DNA from: Acanthochlamys bracteata
Taxonomy: Eukaryota; Streptophyta; Magnoliopsida; Pandanales; Velloziaceae
Reading direction: 5' to 3'
DNA: 64,000 bases
NCBI GenBank assembly: GCA_019914995.1
Contig: CM034137.1
Coordinates: 1,178,001 to 1,242,000, forward strand
Made by a program: the position numbers and the translations under genes. The notes beneath the pieces were generated by a model that saw nothing but the letters and a program-made list of their open reading frames with translations, searched no databases and was not told where the DNA came from. Of the stretch, positions 13,489 through 27,400 are shown in pieces. The number at the start of each line of letters is the position of its first letter. Positions within the stretch are counted from its first letter, which is position 1.

Positions 13489-13975
13489 GATCGATCGCCG
13501 CCACCGATCTCTCTCTCTCTCTCTCTCTCGCTGTGTGTTCAGTAAAATAGTATATATACTATATTGCCCTTCTCAAGCTGACAGAATTGAATAGTTCGGT
13601 AAAATCCAGCTCAGCAATATGGACTCGATCGCTTTATTTGCGTGCAATAAAAGAAAGAATTACCCTTATCGATTTGACAGAATGTATTAGTGCGGTTTGT
13701 ATCCAGCTCAGTCAAGTTGAGAACAGAAGAAAAACGAGCCAGACCCGAATGCTTTGTTTACGTGCGAATTCAGATAAGGACATCCTCCTATTTGCGTGCA
13801 ACGCACGTGCCCCTACTCTTCTTTTGTGTATAATAACCAACAAAAATGAAATAAAAATAAGAAGAAGAAAAAATAATGAAGAATCGAACCAAACTAGAAC
13901 TTCGCCGCCGGCGATCTTCCGGCTACCGTTAATTTTCTAACCTAGTTAGATTAACGGAGATTTATCTCACTAAGA
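13489..13975. promoter_or_regulatory. Shared divergent promoter region with GA/CT microsatellite
   Basis: Only 487 bases separate the start codons of the small minus-strand gene and PM-ANT1. A CT/GA repeat at about 13508-13529 lies in the minus-strand gene's leader, close to its ATG. No large element is inserted here, so the region probably serves both genes. Confidence 0.5.
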
Positions 13976-16900
13976 ATGGTAGAGGATAGTAATAAGGGGA
14001 AGAATTTGGCGGGGGAGTTTGGAAGAGATATAGTTGCCGGGGCAGTGATGGGAGGGGTTGTTCACACCGTTGTTGCACCGATCGAGAGAGCGAAGCTTCT
14101 GATCCAGACGCAGGAGAGCAACGCGGCCATGCTCGGGCTTCACGGTCGTCCTGCGATCAGGAGGTTTCGTGGCATGCTTGATTGCTTCGCGAGAACAGCG
14201 CGTGATGAAGGCGTGCTTTCATTGTGGCGTGGGAACGGGACGAGCGTGCTGCGGTATTACCCTTCCGTTGCTCTCAATTTCTCTCTCAAGGTAGACAAAA
14301 ACTTCGATTTTGAAAAGTTGAAAATTTGTTCTTTTGTATGGCTTGCATCCGTGATTGAAAATGTAAAGTTTAGCAGAGAAAATTACAGGGATTGCATCGT
14401 CTAAGAGTGATAAAATTGATGTGTGATAGAATTTAATGAAATATTTGTGAATGGAAAACAGAATGGAACATCTGGAATTAGGAATGTTTGAGTGAATGAG
14501 AAAAGCATTTGACAAGTTTCAGGAATAATTCTGAATTGTTTTTGGAACCATCGATAAATTCTATAAAAGATTTCAGACGATTATGTACACTTTTATGCAT
14601 AAATTGACTGATTATCTGGCTTGAAATGCTTGAGTTTGTGTAGTTCCAAATGTGGAAGCGACTAGTGATTACTGAAGTAGTTGATCAAGGGAATGATTTT
14701 ATTACAGATAGTGGCTTAGATTTTGGGTCAGTTAGTTGCAAGAATCTTTTGGGCCAGGTGTGACAAGCAGGAAAATGGTTAAACATGATAAGTATAGTTT
14801 CGGTAGTATTGTATTGACGTTGGTAGGCAGTCTTAGAGCTAAACTTCATGTGTGAATATTAAACTTTAGGCAAGTTCTTAAAAAACTATGTAGGAATGAA
14901 AGGAAATTATGATTCCAAGCTCACCTGTTCAAGAAGCACTTCTCAAGCACCTGGGTAGCACGTATTATTCTAGTATGCCTAATATCTTACATACTTTAAG
15001 TTATCTACTTGTAGTTGCAAGAGGCCTGCTGTTATGCGATGGTGTAGTTTGTATGATGCAGATTAATCTTGTCTGGAAGTTCTTTGACCTACCCAGTGAC
15101 TGTTTCCTTTTGATTAGAGATAGGGTTCTTTGTGTTATTACATCCTAGTTTATACTGACTAGCTATTTCCCTGTGCATATTGATTTTAGCTACTTAGCAT
15201 TTCAAATTAAACATACGTAATTAACTGAAAGTAATGATGCTTTAAGAATTTCAACGAACCACTTCAAATTCAAGTTAAAGAAGTGATCCTTATTTTCTAT
15301 GCTCTGGGACAGAATTAGGAAAATTTCGAGTCAAACACTATCTCTTTCATGTTCTGGGAGTTGAAAAATTAAACGAGCTTAAAGTTTCTTAATAGCTTGC
15401 TAAAGTTGTCGACCGGTAGTCTTGAAAGATCACTGAAGCAAGTTATGATCTTTATTAACTACAACTTCTTCCCTGATCAAAAGTGAGATGTCTCAGGTTG
15501 CCACTTTCATCACTACAGTTGCCACTTTTGTTTTGTGGCTATCTCCTTTTTCTATGTTGCACTTCTACTGAAGCTGATTACTGAACAAATTAGTAATCAG
15601 TTAGAATTCATGTCGCAATCATGTATAATGAGAAATTGTATACCACTGCAACTCTCTCACCTGTTGGATTGATTAGTTGAGCATGTAGGAAAGGAATCTT
15701 GTAACTTCCTACAATTCTATTATCGTTATGGGAGGTTAAGCCTTTTGAAGGAGGTCAGCTAGATCTATACTTGACCAGGTAAAAAGGAAAGATATAAGAT
15801 AATGAGCTGGGTAATTTTGACTTGTCATGCACTTTTGTTTCTTGTTTTAAAGAGCATTGTAATGTACCATGTGACATCTTAATTTGTAGTGCAGATGCTT
15901 ACAATCGTTTTTTAAAGTTTAGGTCATCATAAAGGAGTAGTAAATAGTTGCACGTGTTAGAGATTTTCTCCATCCCTTATCAAGGCTTTGTTTGAGCTTA
16001 TTATGCTGTGTATTCTCTACCTTGAAGACCAAATAGATACTTTGCCTCTGCCTGATGTCTGACTAAATATCTTCAGCTAGTTCTGTCTCCGATGAGCACC
16101 CTGTGCTGTCTTCTTTTCAATTAAGCAGCAAATATTGCTTCAAGTAGGATAGCTTGCCTTGAACTAACTAGCATGGCAAGAGCTTGCCTATGGACCGAAC
16201 ACAACAGCTCTCTGTCAAGAAGGTCTTTCTAATGGCATAAAGGCCTAACAAGAAATTTCGTGTTTGATTTCATTGTTCTTATCTGTGTTTGGTCACTTAC
16301 TTAGTCATCATATCTAGTTTGTTACGTATTTTGAGAAGTCATCCCTAGAATCATGTTTACACCTTCAGGGAAGCTTCATCAGATGCATCAAAGGAACATC
16401 CATATAAATGAATTGACCTTTTGGTTATTATTGTTTGTTTTCTTTTTTCATCAACTATTTTCTTGTGTTTGACCTTTGTTACAGCTACTACTTGATAAGA
16501 TGGAATGGCATGCTATTCACTCCTAAATGTTAATGAGTATTACCTCAGATTATGTATCTTGCACATATGACAATGATTGTCATTCTTGATACTATATTAT
16601 TTTGATCAAGAGTCTTGCATGTATGCATGGGATATATTTAATAGAAAGACCTATGCATTGAGCGCGTTTGGAGCAGCTTTTCGACTTTTCCTCATTTCAC
16701 GTTTTTCAATACATATTTTATAAGTATATAAAAAATTTATTTAAAAATTTAGAAAGTGTAGAAAATTTCTACGGAGTGAGATCTTTTTATTGCATTTTTT
16801 TTTGAAGTAAAAAAAATAGAGCTCGTTCTTCAAAAAAGACAAAAATACCTCCATTTCAGAAAAGTTCTATTTCATAAGCACTTCCAAACGCCCCCTTACA

Positions 16901-17586
16901 GCAATGTGTAATTTTCAGCTAACTTGTCTGTTCTTTGACTGCAGGATCTTTACAAGGCTATGCTGAGAGGTCAAGGAAATACTCAAGCTGATTTCCTTAT
17001 TGGTCCTGTCTCCAACTTTCTTGCAGGATCTTTGGCGGGCTGCACTTCTTTGGTCATTGTCTATCCTCTTGACATTGCGCACACTCGTCTTGCTGCAGAT
17101 CTTGGAAGGGCAGAGTCTCGTCAGTTTCAAGGTATCAGCCACTTTCTCCGGACGATTTACAAGAAGGATGGCATTCAGGGGATTTACAGAGGACTCCCTG
17201 CGTCACTTCATGGAATAATAGTCCATAGAGGACTCTACTTTGGAGGTTTCGACACTGCAAAGGAGTACATGATATCTGGGAACTTGAAATCAGAAGAGGA
17301 GCTGCCATTGTGGGTACGCTGGTTGGCAGCCCAAGCAGTCACTACCTCTGCAGGACTCATATCATATCCTCTTGATACTGTCCGAAGGCGAATGATGATG
17401 CAGTCTGGAATGGAAGAGCTTATGTATAAGAACACGCTTGATTGCTGGAGAAAGATCTATAAAAATGAAGGCTTGGTTTCCTTTTATCGTGGTGCATGCT
17501 CTAACATGTTTAGGAGTACTGGAGCAGCTGCTGTACTTGTCTTGTTTGACGAAATCAAGAAATTCATGGACTGGGGCGGATTGTAG
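13976..17586 (+). CDS. PM-ANT1: Plasma-membrane-type adenine nucleotide carrier (PM-ANT1 homologue), two exons, 318 aa
   Basis: Mitochondrial carrier family protein of the ADP/ATP type. Exons: 13976-14290 (105 codons) and 16945-17586 (213 codons plus stop), separated by a 2.65-kb GT-AG intron that carries a MITE-like insertion. The three carrier repeats are visible with their Px[DE]xx[KR] signatures: APIERAK in repeat 1, YPLDIAHTR in repeat 2 and YPLDTVRRR in repeat 3. The last continues as RRRMMM, the hallmark of ADP/ATP carriers. The sequence matches, from memory, Arabidopsis At5g56450 (PM-ANT1), including VMGGVVHTVVAPIERAKLL and the C-terminal WGGL. That protein is reported to export ATP across the plasma membrane, especially in pollen. 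The N-terminus lacks an evident mitochondrial presequence, as expected for this subgroup. The gene looks intact. Confidence 0.93.
16661..16897. mobile_element. Tourist-like MITE candidate in PM-ANT1 intron 1
   Basis: An AT-rich segment of about 237 bp has inverted ends: left GCGCGTTTGGAGCAGCTTTT, and right (reverse complement) GGGGGCGTTTGGAAGTGCTT. The end sequence and the AT-rich body recur at several other places in this window. TTA on the right flank would fit the 3-bp target preference of PIF/Harbinger Tourist elements, but the duplication on the left is imperfect (TTG). No coding capacity is present. Confidence 0.6.
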
Positions 17587-20075
17587 CAATAAAGAGTTGG
17601 CTGTTGGCACAATTTTGGCCATCCAGGTTAAAAAGCGGTCGTCTTTAGCGAAGATCTTTTTTTTTTTTTTGCGCTCGTGAGGGCTGTTCTACAGGATAGT
17701 GATTGATACCTTGACATACAACATAGGGAATATGTTAACATGCGATTCTTTTTAACCCTGAGGGAAAATTGTACAAGAACAAAGTAGTATTGATTTGCCT
17801 TGTTGAGTCACATCTATCTATCCTGTCATAATCTTTCATTTAGGATTAAGTTTTTTCAGTAGACAACTATTTTTCCTCTTCTCAAGGAGAAGTTGCAAAG
17901 CAAGAGTTTTGATTCAAACTAGCATGCCATGGGATTGTAGCTCAAAAGAGAGATTTAAAAATACTTATAAAATAAAATTTTTTAAAATAAATAAATATGT
18001 TTTATTTTAAAAAATAATAAAAATAAATAATAAGAAGATTTTATGACATATAATATTTATATAAATTTTAAAATTTTAAAATTTTAAAAATTCTATAGAA
18101 AAATTATGAAAAATATAAAATTGAAAGTTAGAATGAGAAGTTTTGGAAATGTATTGTCAAATGGTGCCTATAAACTAACTGCAGTCAATAGATTTTCAAA
18201 CTATTCCTTTAAAAAAACAATATGCAATGGGCCTTCTTGTATTGTCAAAAATAATTCCCATCGTAGAACAGTAGAGGCTTGCAGATAGTAATCTGCTCAA
18301 GATTAAAGCAATTAATTGAATGTAGAAGCATATAAGAGATATTCCCGCCAGCTTTGAATGTGCAAGAAAATAACACATCGCAGTTTGGATAATTTTAATG
18401 AGCACATCCACAATGAACAAAAGTAAATTAAGTATTTTAACACCAGTGATTATTCAATTCTTGTTTTACTTTAAGGACTGTGCTTTTGAGTTGCAAAGTA
18501 TATATAAATCATTGGTATACTGAATCAATAATATGAACCTACACAATAAGCAATAAGCAAATAGTTAAACCTTATTAAAATGAATCACTATCTCCGATAA
18601 ACAATTAGTAGATATATTATTTTTATAATCTCTGAATTTTCTCATATTTTATTAATGTAAATTTTGTTACTTCAATGAATTTATGAGGGTGTAAGACAAA
18701 TGATAAGGATGTAATGTCAATCAAAATTTTAATTGAAATTCTACTATTGATCCGTTAACCTGAGTTCTTAGAAATCTCTATTCTGTGCCTCCGGGCCATA
18801 TTTGGGATAGCCGAAAATTTTTTTATTTCTAAACAATTTTTTAGAAATTAAAATTTTTGAAAAAAAATTATTCAAATAAAGTATCATATAACTTATAATT
18901 TATTTATACTTCTCAAATTTTTATAATAACCTACAGTATTGTTTACGATTCTTTTTAACTTCAAAACCGTCCAGAAAATCCATGCCAAACATCTAAGCAG
19001 CACTTTCAACACTTTATTTAGGTGCATACTAGAGCGCTTAAGATCAGACAACACTCTGATTATGTGATTCATATAAGAGAGACGCAAGCGTTTAAAAATA
19101 CTTTAAAATAAAATTTTTAAAAATAAAAAATATTTTAATTTTTTTTAAAACGAACTTTATTTTTTTAATCTCTAAAAAACTAATAAAAATATATAATAAA
19201 AAATCTCACTAAAAAAAATTTTGATATTTTTTAAATTTTTAAATAATAAATATTTATAAAAAATAAAAAATAAAAAATTATTTTTGTAGTAAGCGATGCC
19301 AAACGCACCAGAAGATCCATCTATGAAAAACCTTAACAATCGGAAGAAGTTCAAAAGTTCAGTAACATTCATCCTCCAGAAACACGTAACGACATCATGA
19401 AGGCAAACAGGATCAATCTAAATTTTATATTTAAGGCTTTCGTTTAGTAGATACAAAATTACTCGCAAATAACTTTGTATGCTTCAGTAAGTACAAAATT
19501 GCAACAACACCCTTACACTACAAAATGAGATCTCAACCCTGTGAAATGAACTAGCAATATGAAGTAACACAAGAAACCTGCAAATTATGGAATGATACTA
19601 GTTCATAAATACAACAAGAAGCATTTTCAGTTTTCATGTGAAGACTAATCATAATGAAAATAGCACATCTGGGCAGTTCACATGGCCAACATGCATGTAA
19701 CCAGATAATAATGACTAAAACCAGACAGATATCCCGATTGGCTAAACGAATAGTAAGAAACATAAAAACATGCTGGGTAACAATTTGACAATTTCAAACA
19801 ATGTTTTTAGCAAAACTCTCATTCGCCGTATGCATACAAGAAATGGTCACGCAAATAACCACCAAAAAGCCATCTAAACACCGTAATTGCTCTACAGGTT
19901 CCAACCAACCACTAAAGCATAACAGTATACAATGTATGGGTCTTAGGTAACTGACATACAAAAGGACTGACCAAAACCTTGCATATAACAAACAACAAAC
20001 AAAAACTCATCCATTCCGGTAACTAAGTCTTGACAAAAGAGATGCAATATAATATAAATCTGGTAGCAAAACATT
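17587..20075. other. Intergenic between convergent PM-ANT1 and NAP1
   Basis: Contains the two 3' ends, AT-rich low-complexity DNA (17.94-18.12 kb) and a MITE-like segment at 19.09-19.31 kb. No gene is recognised. Confidence 0.5.
19087..19310. mobile_element. MITE-like AT-rich element
   Basis: The left end has AAGCGTTTAAAAATACTTTA; the right end, reverse complemented, has GCGTTTGGCATCGCTTACTA. The body of A/T runs is like the other copies in the window. The left end is degraded, so the boundary is approximate. Confidence 0.45.
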
Positions 20076-22523
20076 TCATTGCTGCTTGCAATCTGGTGGC
20101 TTCTCCCCTTGTTGACCACCTCGGGAACCACTTTTCTGCAATCCAAAAAATTATTCAAAATATTGACAATCACGAACGTCAAACAATAGAACTGCCTCAT
20201 TATTTGCAAACCTTTTTCCTTCCTTTCACTCCCTCATCTTCTTCCTCATCTTCCTCATCCTCCTCATCTTCCTCATCCTCATCTTCATCTTCATCTTCAT
20301 CCTCATCTTCTTCTTCATCATCCTCCTCATTCCCTTGGTTCTCATACTCCTCTCCTTCAACAGCTTCCCCAGTGAACCATGAGACAGCATGAGGAATTAT
20401 ATGGTCCCGAATAGTGGATCTGAGATAAGGCCATATCTAATCAGACCAGTTTGGAAGACATAGAAGATACAAACAACACAACTGAAACAAAAGCATCAAG
20501 AAATTGAACAAGAACTAACCCAATATCATAGTCCACCTCCATTTGGTTCTGCAACTCCTCAGCCTGAGAGAAATTTACAAATTGGGATTAAGCAGCAGTT
20601 TTTTACTATCAATTCTTGGTATATTAAGTTACAGATCGCCACTTACTGCATCTTCATCCATCTCCTCATCATCATCAGGAACTATTGGAGGACTGAAGAA
20701 GTTGAAAAAGCTTTCGCATTTTTCTGTTTTTGTGATGGGTTTTGCATTCTTTGCCCCCTTCTTCGGCTTCTTTTTCATAATCTTCTGAGTCAAACACTTG
20801 CCTGGATACCATTCAATCTCCGTTCTGCAAGAAGCAGAGGCATGTTAACAAGAAAAAGAAACAAATAACACACTAAGCGTGCTGCAAAGCGAGATAACAG
20901 TAGATGTCAAGGAATAATCACCCTATTGCTTTTTCAAGAATTGGCTCATCCTCGTCGATCATAACATATGTTTTAGTCAAGACAGAGTTCTTAAAGTAAG
21001 GGTTGGTATCAAAGAAGAATTCTAGCTTGAATCCTTTGGGATCCTCAACTCGGGTCCACTTGATATCTTTCAGAAATTTCAAAGCACCTTCATCACGCTC
21101 TTGAATCTGACAATAAATATAAGTATGGTGATCCAACCATATATATACCAAATGAATATTCAATATGGCTATTGTATTGAACTAAATCACCTCCTCAGCC
21201 AAAACTTCATTACTCTTCATTGCAGTGAGCCAGAAATCTGGTACTCCTTTCTCTGAAAGAAGCAAGTCCATGTATCAGTAACTAAAAGGAGAATCAAACA
21301 AAAGAAGTAAGAAAAAAGTTCAAAACCTTCACTGTCTTCATCTTCTTTAGGGGTCTCAGTTGTTGCATCTGTCACACCTTCAACCTCTACAACTCCATTT
21401 ACGATTTCATAGCGCTGCAACATATGCATGAGATGGGTATCAGACAGTTCAAGCAAAACAGGAGATGGACTACATATGCTGCATGGTAACCATTAAATGA
21501 CCAGGTGCAGAGAATTACACAGTAAATCTGACCTTTAAATAAGCTAAAGATGGGTACAGAAATGATTAAAAAAAATCACCTTAGTATACAATGGTTTGTA
21601 AAGTTTCTGGTACTTGGCTTCAAGTGCTGCCCTCTCCTCACGAAATTTCTTCTCCAGCTCATCATGCTCACCCTGGGAAACAATAGTCAGCATATTGTAA
21701 ACTTCTTGGCCATCAGTAAATTTATAACTATGTGTCATACAAACAAAGCACTTAACCAGGCAAAAGCACTATATACAGATGCCCAGTTCAGGGAATAAAA
21801 TTTCCAGCAATCATAAACATAAAAGTGGCATACCGTAATCTCAATTACATATCAATGTTAGCAAACAGGAAGTATAAAATTATCAAAAGATTCAAATGAC
21901 CAGATAATATAGAATTCTTTTCAACGGGTTCCTTTCTCTGATAATTGACAGCGATCATCAGATTCGGACACACAAACTACACACTTTCCTAATCTGGCAC
22001 TACTAAGTTTAACTACAGCATTGAAGGATAAACAAACCAGCATTCCGTGCACAAAGTGCGCTAAACAACTTAAATTCAGTGCAAAAAAAAATCATAGGAA
22101 GTAAATTATTTTATCAACCGCACCTGGATTTCTCTGAGAACCTCAACTCGCCGCCGGACCTTAGCCGGGAGTCCTTCCAGCAGATCAGCGTGCTTTCCAG
22201 CCAAACTCTGCAGCTTATCCTACACCAGAAATCACCAAAACTAAGATCCTAAATCCCAGATCAAACGCCACAATACACCATCAACCCCAAAATAGTCGAA
22301 AACTAAAACCAAACCTTACCTTAAGAGCATTAACAAGACCAGCTCTATCTTCCTCACTCAAACCTAACACAAAGAACTCAATAAACATCATACAACAAAC
22401 TAATCAATAGACTAAAACCAGAGATCGAGGGAGAGAGATGAAGCTTGTACCTGCAGTGTTGGCACCGGGAAGAGAGCTAGCGAGGTCAGCCACGCTGAGG
22501 GTTTCCTTCTTATCTTCACTCAT
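20076..22523 (-). CDS. NAP1: Nucleosome assembly protein 1 (NAP1), eleven exons, 376 aa
   Basis: Histone H2A/H2B chaperone acting in chromatin assembly and nucleo-cytoplasmic histone transport. Exons on the minus strand: 22523-22451, 22363-22320, 22219-22124, 21672-21580, 21414-21327, 21252-21191, 21106-20922, 20824-20647, 20563-20520, 20419-20212 and 20135-20076; the phases close exactly. The N-terminal dimerisation helix includes [12 protein letters not shown] and [20 protein letters not shown] (about residues 57-96). The NAP fold follows with [38 protein letters not shown] and [11 protein letters not shown]. An acidic Glu/Asp tail comes next, coded by a GAA/GAG/GAT-rich run at about 20230-20330. 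The short last exon gives [14 protein letters not shown], ending in the CaaX box CKQQ seen in plant NAP1 proteins and subject to farnesylation. The length is normal for the family. Confidence 0.95.
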
Positions 22524-24492
22524 GATGCTAACCGGAGCTTGACGCCGATAAACCCTAACACCGCCGCCTGAGAAGTAGAGAGAGAAACCCTAGGGCTGGT
22601 GAGAGGTTTTAGAGAGAGAATGGTCGGGGAAGAGATGGGGGTTTTATATAGGCAGGGACGAAATAGGGAGACAAAGGTTTTTAATTGTCTCTATCTCCCA
22701 AAGCGGCGGGTGGAGATTTTTTATTTTTATAATTTTAACTTTTTTAGCCCTTGAGTTTTCTCTTAATTTGAATTTTATCATTAAGAACGTATTTTAAATA
22801 TTTATAAATTTTTTTTTTTATCAAAGTTTTAATTTCAACGTTAAATTTTTAGTTCCGAATAATTCACATACTTTATTTTTATATGTGAAATTTTAGTTCT
22901 AATTTTTTAATTTACATATTTCTTAATATAATTATATCTTTTAATTTTTAATATATTTTCAAAATCTATCGAAATATAAATATTTAACTTCACTTTTATT
23001 TTATTTTAAAAAAAATTTTACTTTTTATTTTTTATTTTTATTAAATTTAGTTACGATTATTTAAAATACGTCTTAAAAAAAAATTATGTGATTTTTATGA
23101 TTTTAGTCCTTAAAAATGTCATCATTTGTTTTAAAGGCCAAACAGCTGGAAAAGTTTTGAATATAATTGGATCATATGTGCTGGATATTACTGTGAACCA
23201 TTATACAATACTGTATCAACTCTGACCTTTCTTTCGGGCTTTCATTATTGATAATTGTTATAACTGTAAATATTCTTATAATTATTTTATTTCTATTTGA
23301 TGATTGTAAATATTTATTTTCAGAATGTTGGAAGATTGACCAGATATTACCCTGTTAATAACGCATTAAGTTGATTTTTTTTCTATTGCAGGTCTTTATT
23401 ATTGTGAATTACCATCTATAGATGATGTTGACGCAAAAATAATATCACTGGAAAGAACGATCTAACACTCCAAATTTTATTTTTTCAAACTTAATTTTCA
23501 TATAAATAAATAAAAAATTAAAATAAATTTTTTAATTAAAAATTTTTTAATTTAATTTTAAATTTTAATAGTAATATAAAATTTATTTTTATTAAATATT
23601 TTTAATTTTATTTTAAATTCAGTTATTAAAAATTTAAATTTACCCACTTTCGATTCTAGTAAACGATGCACTAAAGAGATGTTTGAAAGTGCTTAGTAAA
23701 AAAAAGTTTTTCGAAAAATAAAAATATTTGAAAATTTTAAAAAAATAATAAAAGTAACTAAGGCCTATTAAATTTTTTAAAAGAATTTTATAAAATATTC
23801 TACAAGTTTTATTGGAAAGAGTGAAATAAAAAATTAGAGGAGAAAAGCTCTCCAAATATGACCTCAGTCAAAAATTGACATTTATGGAAATCAAGACTTG
23901 GTTTTACAAAGTCTGCTGTAGCAAGAAAGCCATAAATAGGCTGTGACAATTTGATACAGGGCTGACTAGCCAATGCATGCCCACATTATGATAAATTTGA
24001 ACTAGGTTCAGTTTCCTCAAGCTCCACTTTCTCTGTATTTCAATTATCATTCTCAATCTTTCATATCTAATTTTACTTTTATCAAAACTTTTATTTCAAA
24101 TTTCACTTACATATTTAAGTTACCATTCTGTACTCTACTTCTACAGAACTTCATTTTTATTAAAATTTACTTATGCCAAACTCACTTCTAAGAAACTGAA
24201 ATACACCATAACTGCATCTATAAACAGTCCAGAAAGAAGATAGCTCCAGAAATCTGGCTACCAGAACCATACAAACTCCCACAATTCATTGAACAACGTG
24301 TTTCTTTACAAAAACACATGAAACTATTACATCAACATCGAGGAGATTAGCATCAGCATTTGATCAGTGAATTAGCATTGAAGAAACAACTTTGAGCCAA
24401 GTTGCAAAGGCAACTTCGAAAAACTAGAACAAAATTGTAGCAACAACACCATTCAGCCTGCAAATAACAGTACATGCTTACTGCAAGGTCCA
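22524..24492. other. Intergenic upstream of NAP1
   Basis: The first 150 bases left of the NAP1 start are its GA-rich leader and promoter. The rest is AT-rich DNA with a degraded repeat-like segment around 23.67-23.86 kb (ends GATGTTTGAAAGTGCTTAGT and, reverse complemented, CATATTTGGAGAGCTTTTCT). 24.2-24.49 kb is probable 3' UTR of the next minus-strand gene. No gene is recognised. Confidence 0.45.
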
Positions 24493-27400
24493 TCAACCTG
24501 AGGACGATCTAAACTTGCCATGCCGTTGCCTGTAAAGATAAGTGGAGATTACATAAACAACCATTCTAAAATCTAAAAGCAGCGGTTTAACCAGGCGATT
24601 TACCAGAATGCATCTTTCTTTTCCTGTGCCAGTAACTCCTCAAAAGAAATATCGGTAAATTCTGGAGCCTGGTCTCCGTTAGACTTCTCCTCTAAGTTGG
24701 CTTCAATCTCAAGCATCTAATTAAACGATAAAGACCAAATGAAAATCGGATCTGTAGTGATACAAAGTTATTAGCCATTTTATACTTGTACACGTACTGT
24801 TTTGTAAGCAGGAGAGAGCTTCAATTGCTGCTGAAGCAGATTATATACAGCTGCATCTTCTTCTAATCTCTTGTACTCAGCCTCTAACTTGCATATCTGC
24901 AGTCAAAAACACATTTAGCCCAATAGAAGCCACTTATCCAAGGGAGTACATGAACAACATTGGCAAATTTGAACAAAATGACAAGTTGGAGCAGTACATA
25001 TATCTATACAATACCTGATTGCAAAGACGATCAAACGAAGATCTGTCAGCCTTGACTAGTAATGCTTTCTTAATTTTGAAACTCCTTTGAATGTTCTCTG
25101 ATCTGCAAAATAGTTAAGGAGGACTGAATACCAAATGCACCACAAATGCTATGCGCAACAGCTTCATCAAAGTTGCCTACATACTTGTGCTGCAAATCAT
25201 TTCGAGCCTCCACAAGACAGTTAATGAACTCCCCAACCTGCAAACACATGCAACGAAGACAATTCATCCTTCAAGAGATCACAACTTTCAAGTTGTTTCA
25301 AAAGACATAGAGTTAAGGGGGCATTCTAGTTACCACATTCATTTGATTTTACTTGCAAGTTTATTGATTGCCAAAAGGCTTATATGAAGATCACTTAACA
25401 TATTAAATCATTGCTAAGGACTAAGATCATTTTTAACAAGTGGAGTTGCTTATATTGAGAGGAAGCATTTAATTAGATGCCTTCCTTATATAACATAATG
25501 GACAGACCAACAAATAGAGTGATAGGAACAGTATAGCCATATTTCTAAATTTTTACACCAGGCTTCTATTTGATTTGATCCACATAAACTATCTGGGTAG
25601 ATTGCATTGGAAACTTTTGGTGTCCTGGTGTTAAATTGCCAATAATATTTCTTCCCTAGATGAGAGAATATACTTTTCACGCTGATAGAAGTAGAATCAA
25701 GCTATGATTTGTGTTCATCTAGTGGCACAGTTTACAGCCTGTTGAGGTATATAAGAAGTTATATATTACTGAAACATCCCACTAATATTTGGCGGGTAAG
25801 ACAACGAACAATCCTAACGTAAATGTGTATGACATGTTTGCCCAAATCATTGATGTGTGATGAATCATTATGCATCTATTAATGGGAAAGATTGTGAGTA
25901 CACTCCATACTCCATATAAGGCATACTATTTGGTGATGACAATGGCTCATAGTTTCTCATAAAATGCTCAAAGCTCTGAGTTTCACATAAGCAATATGTT
26001 TCACCATGTAATAGTTATGAAAAATACAAAATTAACAAGGTGCCTCAAAACTAAGTATGCTGCAACACCTTACACTTTAGAACAACAAAATCCTTATTTT
26101 AAATGTTATCATAGTGAGCAATCAATTCTAGGATAACATGGATAACAGATAGATCTCCTAAGGACCTCAGACAGATGTCCTAAGTACCTTACTGTAAAGG
26201 AGTAGAGTTATGCTAGCTTTGACAGTCATATAATGAACATTATTATATGTACTTGATTTAGAGGTTGAACAAATGCTGTCCCCAAAACACATCGAAAACA
26301 TCCTAGTGACCTTTAAAGGATCTAAGTAAGCTATGGAAACGACTACAAATCAGAACAAGGCTGACTGAACTAAAAATCAGAACAAGGCTGACTGAAAAGT
26401 TCATAGAAGATACTAACCCAAACAGTTCAAAATTGGACAAGTAAAACAATTCCATGAAAAATCTCACTATTACTAATAACAATATCATAATGACCTTTTT
26501 CATACTAGACATGGTTTACTCTTCCAATGACTTGGTTCTTTTACTTAAACAAGGGGGCAGGTCAACGTTCAAAAACATTCTCCAATATTCTCACACAAAA
26601 GGCACAAATACAAGCATGTTGCTTTCAGATTCACGTCTACAAGCAAGCACAATTCAAGACACTCAGCAAAAAAACTACTAATCAGCCCATCAAATTCATA
26701 GATAATGATTACCACCAAATTGACTACAAGCTTTTCCTTTAATCAGAATCCCAAATGTATACTCCGAGCTCACTTAAAATATCTATTAGCCATAATAAAA
26801 CCAATCTGCAACGCTAAAAGGCTTACATGCTTATACTTATAGCCTAAAACTATCCAGAATAGAAACGCTTGAAAAGTAAGCATGTACATCTATTCCCTAG
26901 GCAATATAAGCTAACTTATTCTGCTCTGACACACTGAATGTATATCTATTCCCTTAACAGAACAATTGGAAGAGGGGAAGTTGAGGCAATAGTGATGCCT
27001 AAAACCCCTCAGCACCTCAACTTTACCATTGCAATAATATCCTATAACTCCATTACTCCAATCTCCAAAAGTGGGTCCATCAAGCTGCTCAACCTTTCAG
27101 CACAGAAAAATTAATAATATCCGGAATCAATCAGAAGTAACAACTAGTAGAACTTCCTGAACTTAAACTCCAACACCTCATTCAAACTTACAGCCAAACA
27201 GTAGAGCTCAAGAAGAGTACTATATAAACAGTGATTGGTTATCAGCAGAATCCCAGGAGCTTGATACTTCAACCTCCAGAATCACGCTACCCAATTATCC
27301 GTCAAAGGAACACGATGAATCAATATATAAAATCATGAAGTGATAGAAAGGAATATTAAAATCCATAAAACATCAATAATCTTCTTACAATCAATAACCA

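Noticed and set aside
14909-15148. 79-codon frame within PM-ANT1 intron 1
   Set aside because: It lies inside a long intron whose flanking exons join exactly, and has no recognisable domain.
20030-20392. Plus-strand frame with a run of about 35 serines
   Set aside because: It is the antisense of the Glu/Asp-coding acidic tail of NAP1 on the minus strand. The NAP1 reading has introns, conserved domains and a CaaX end.
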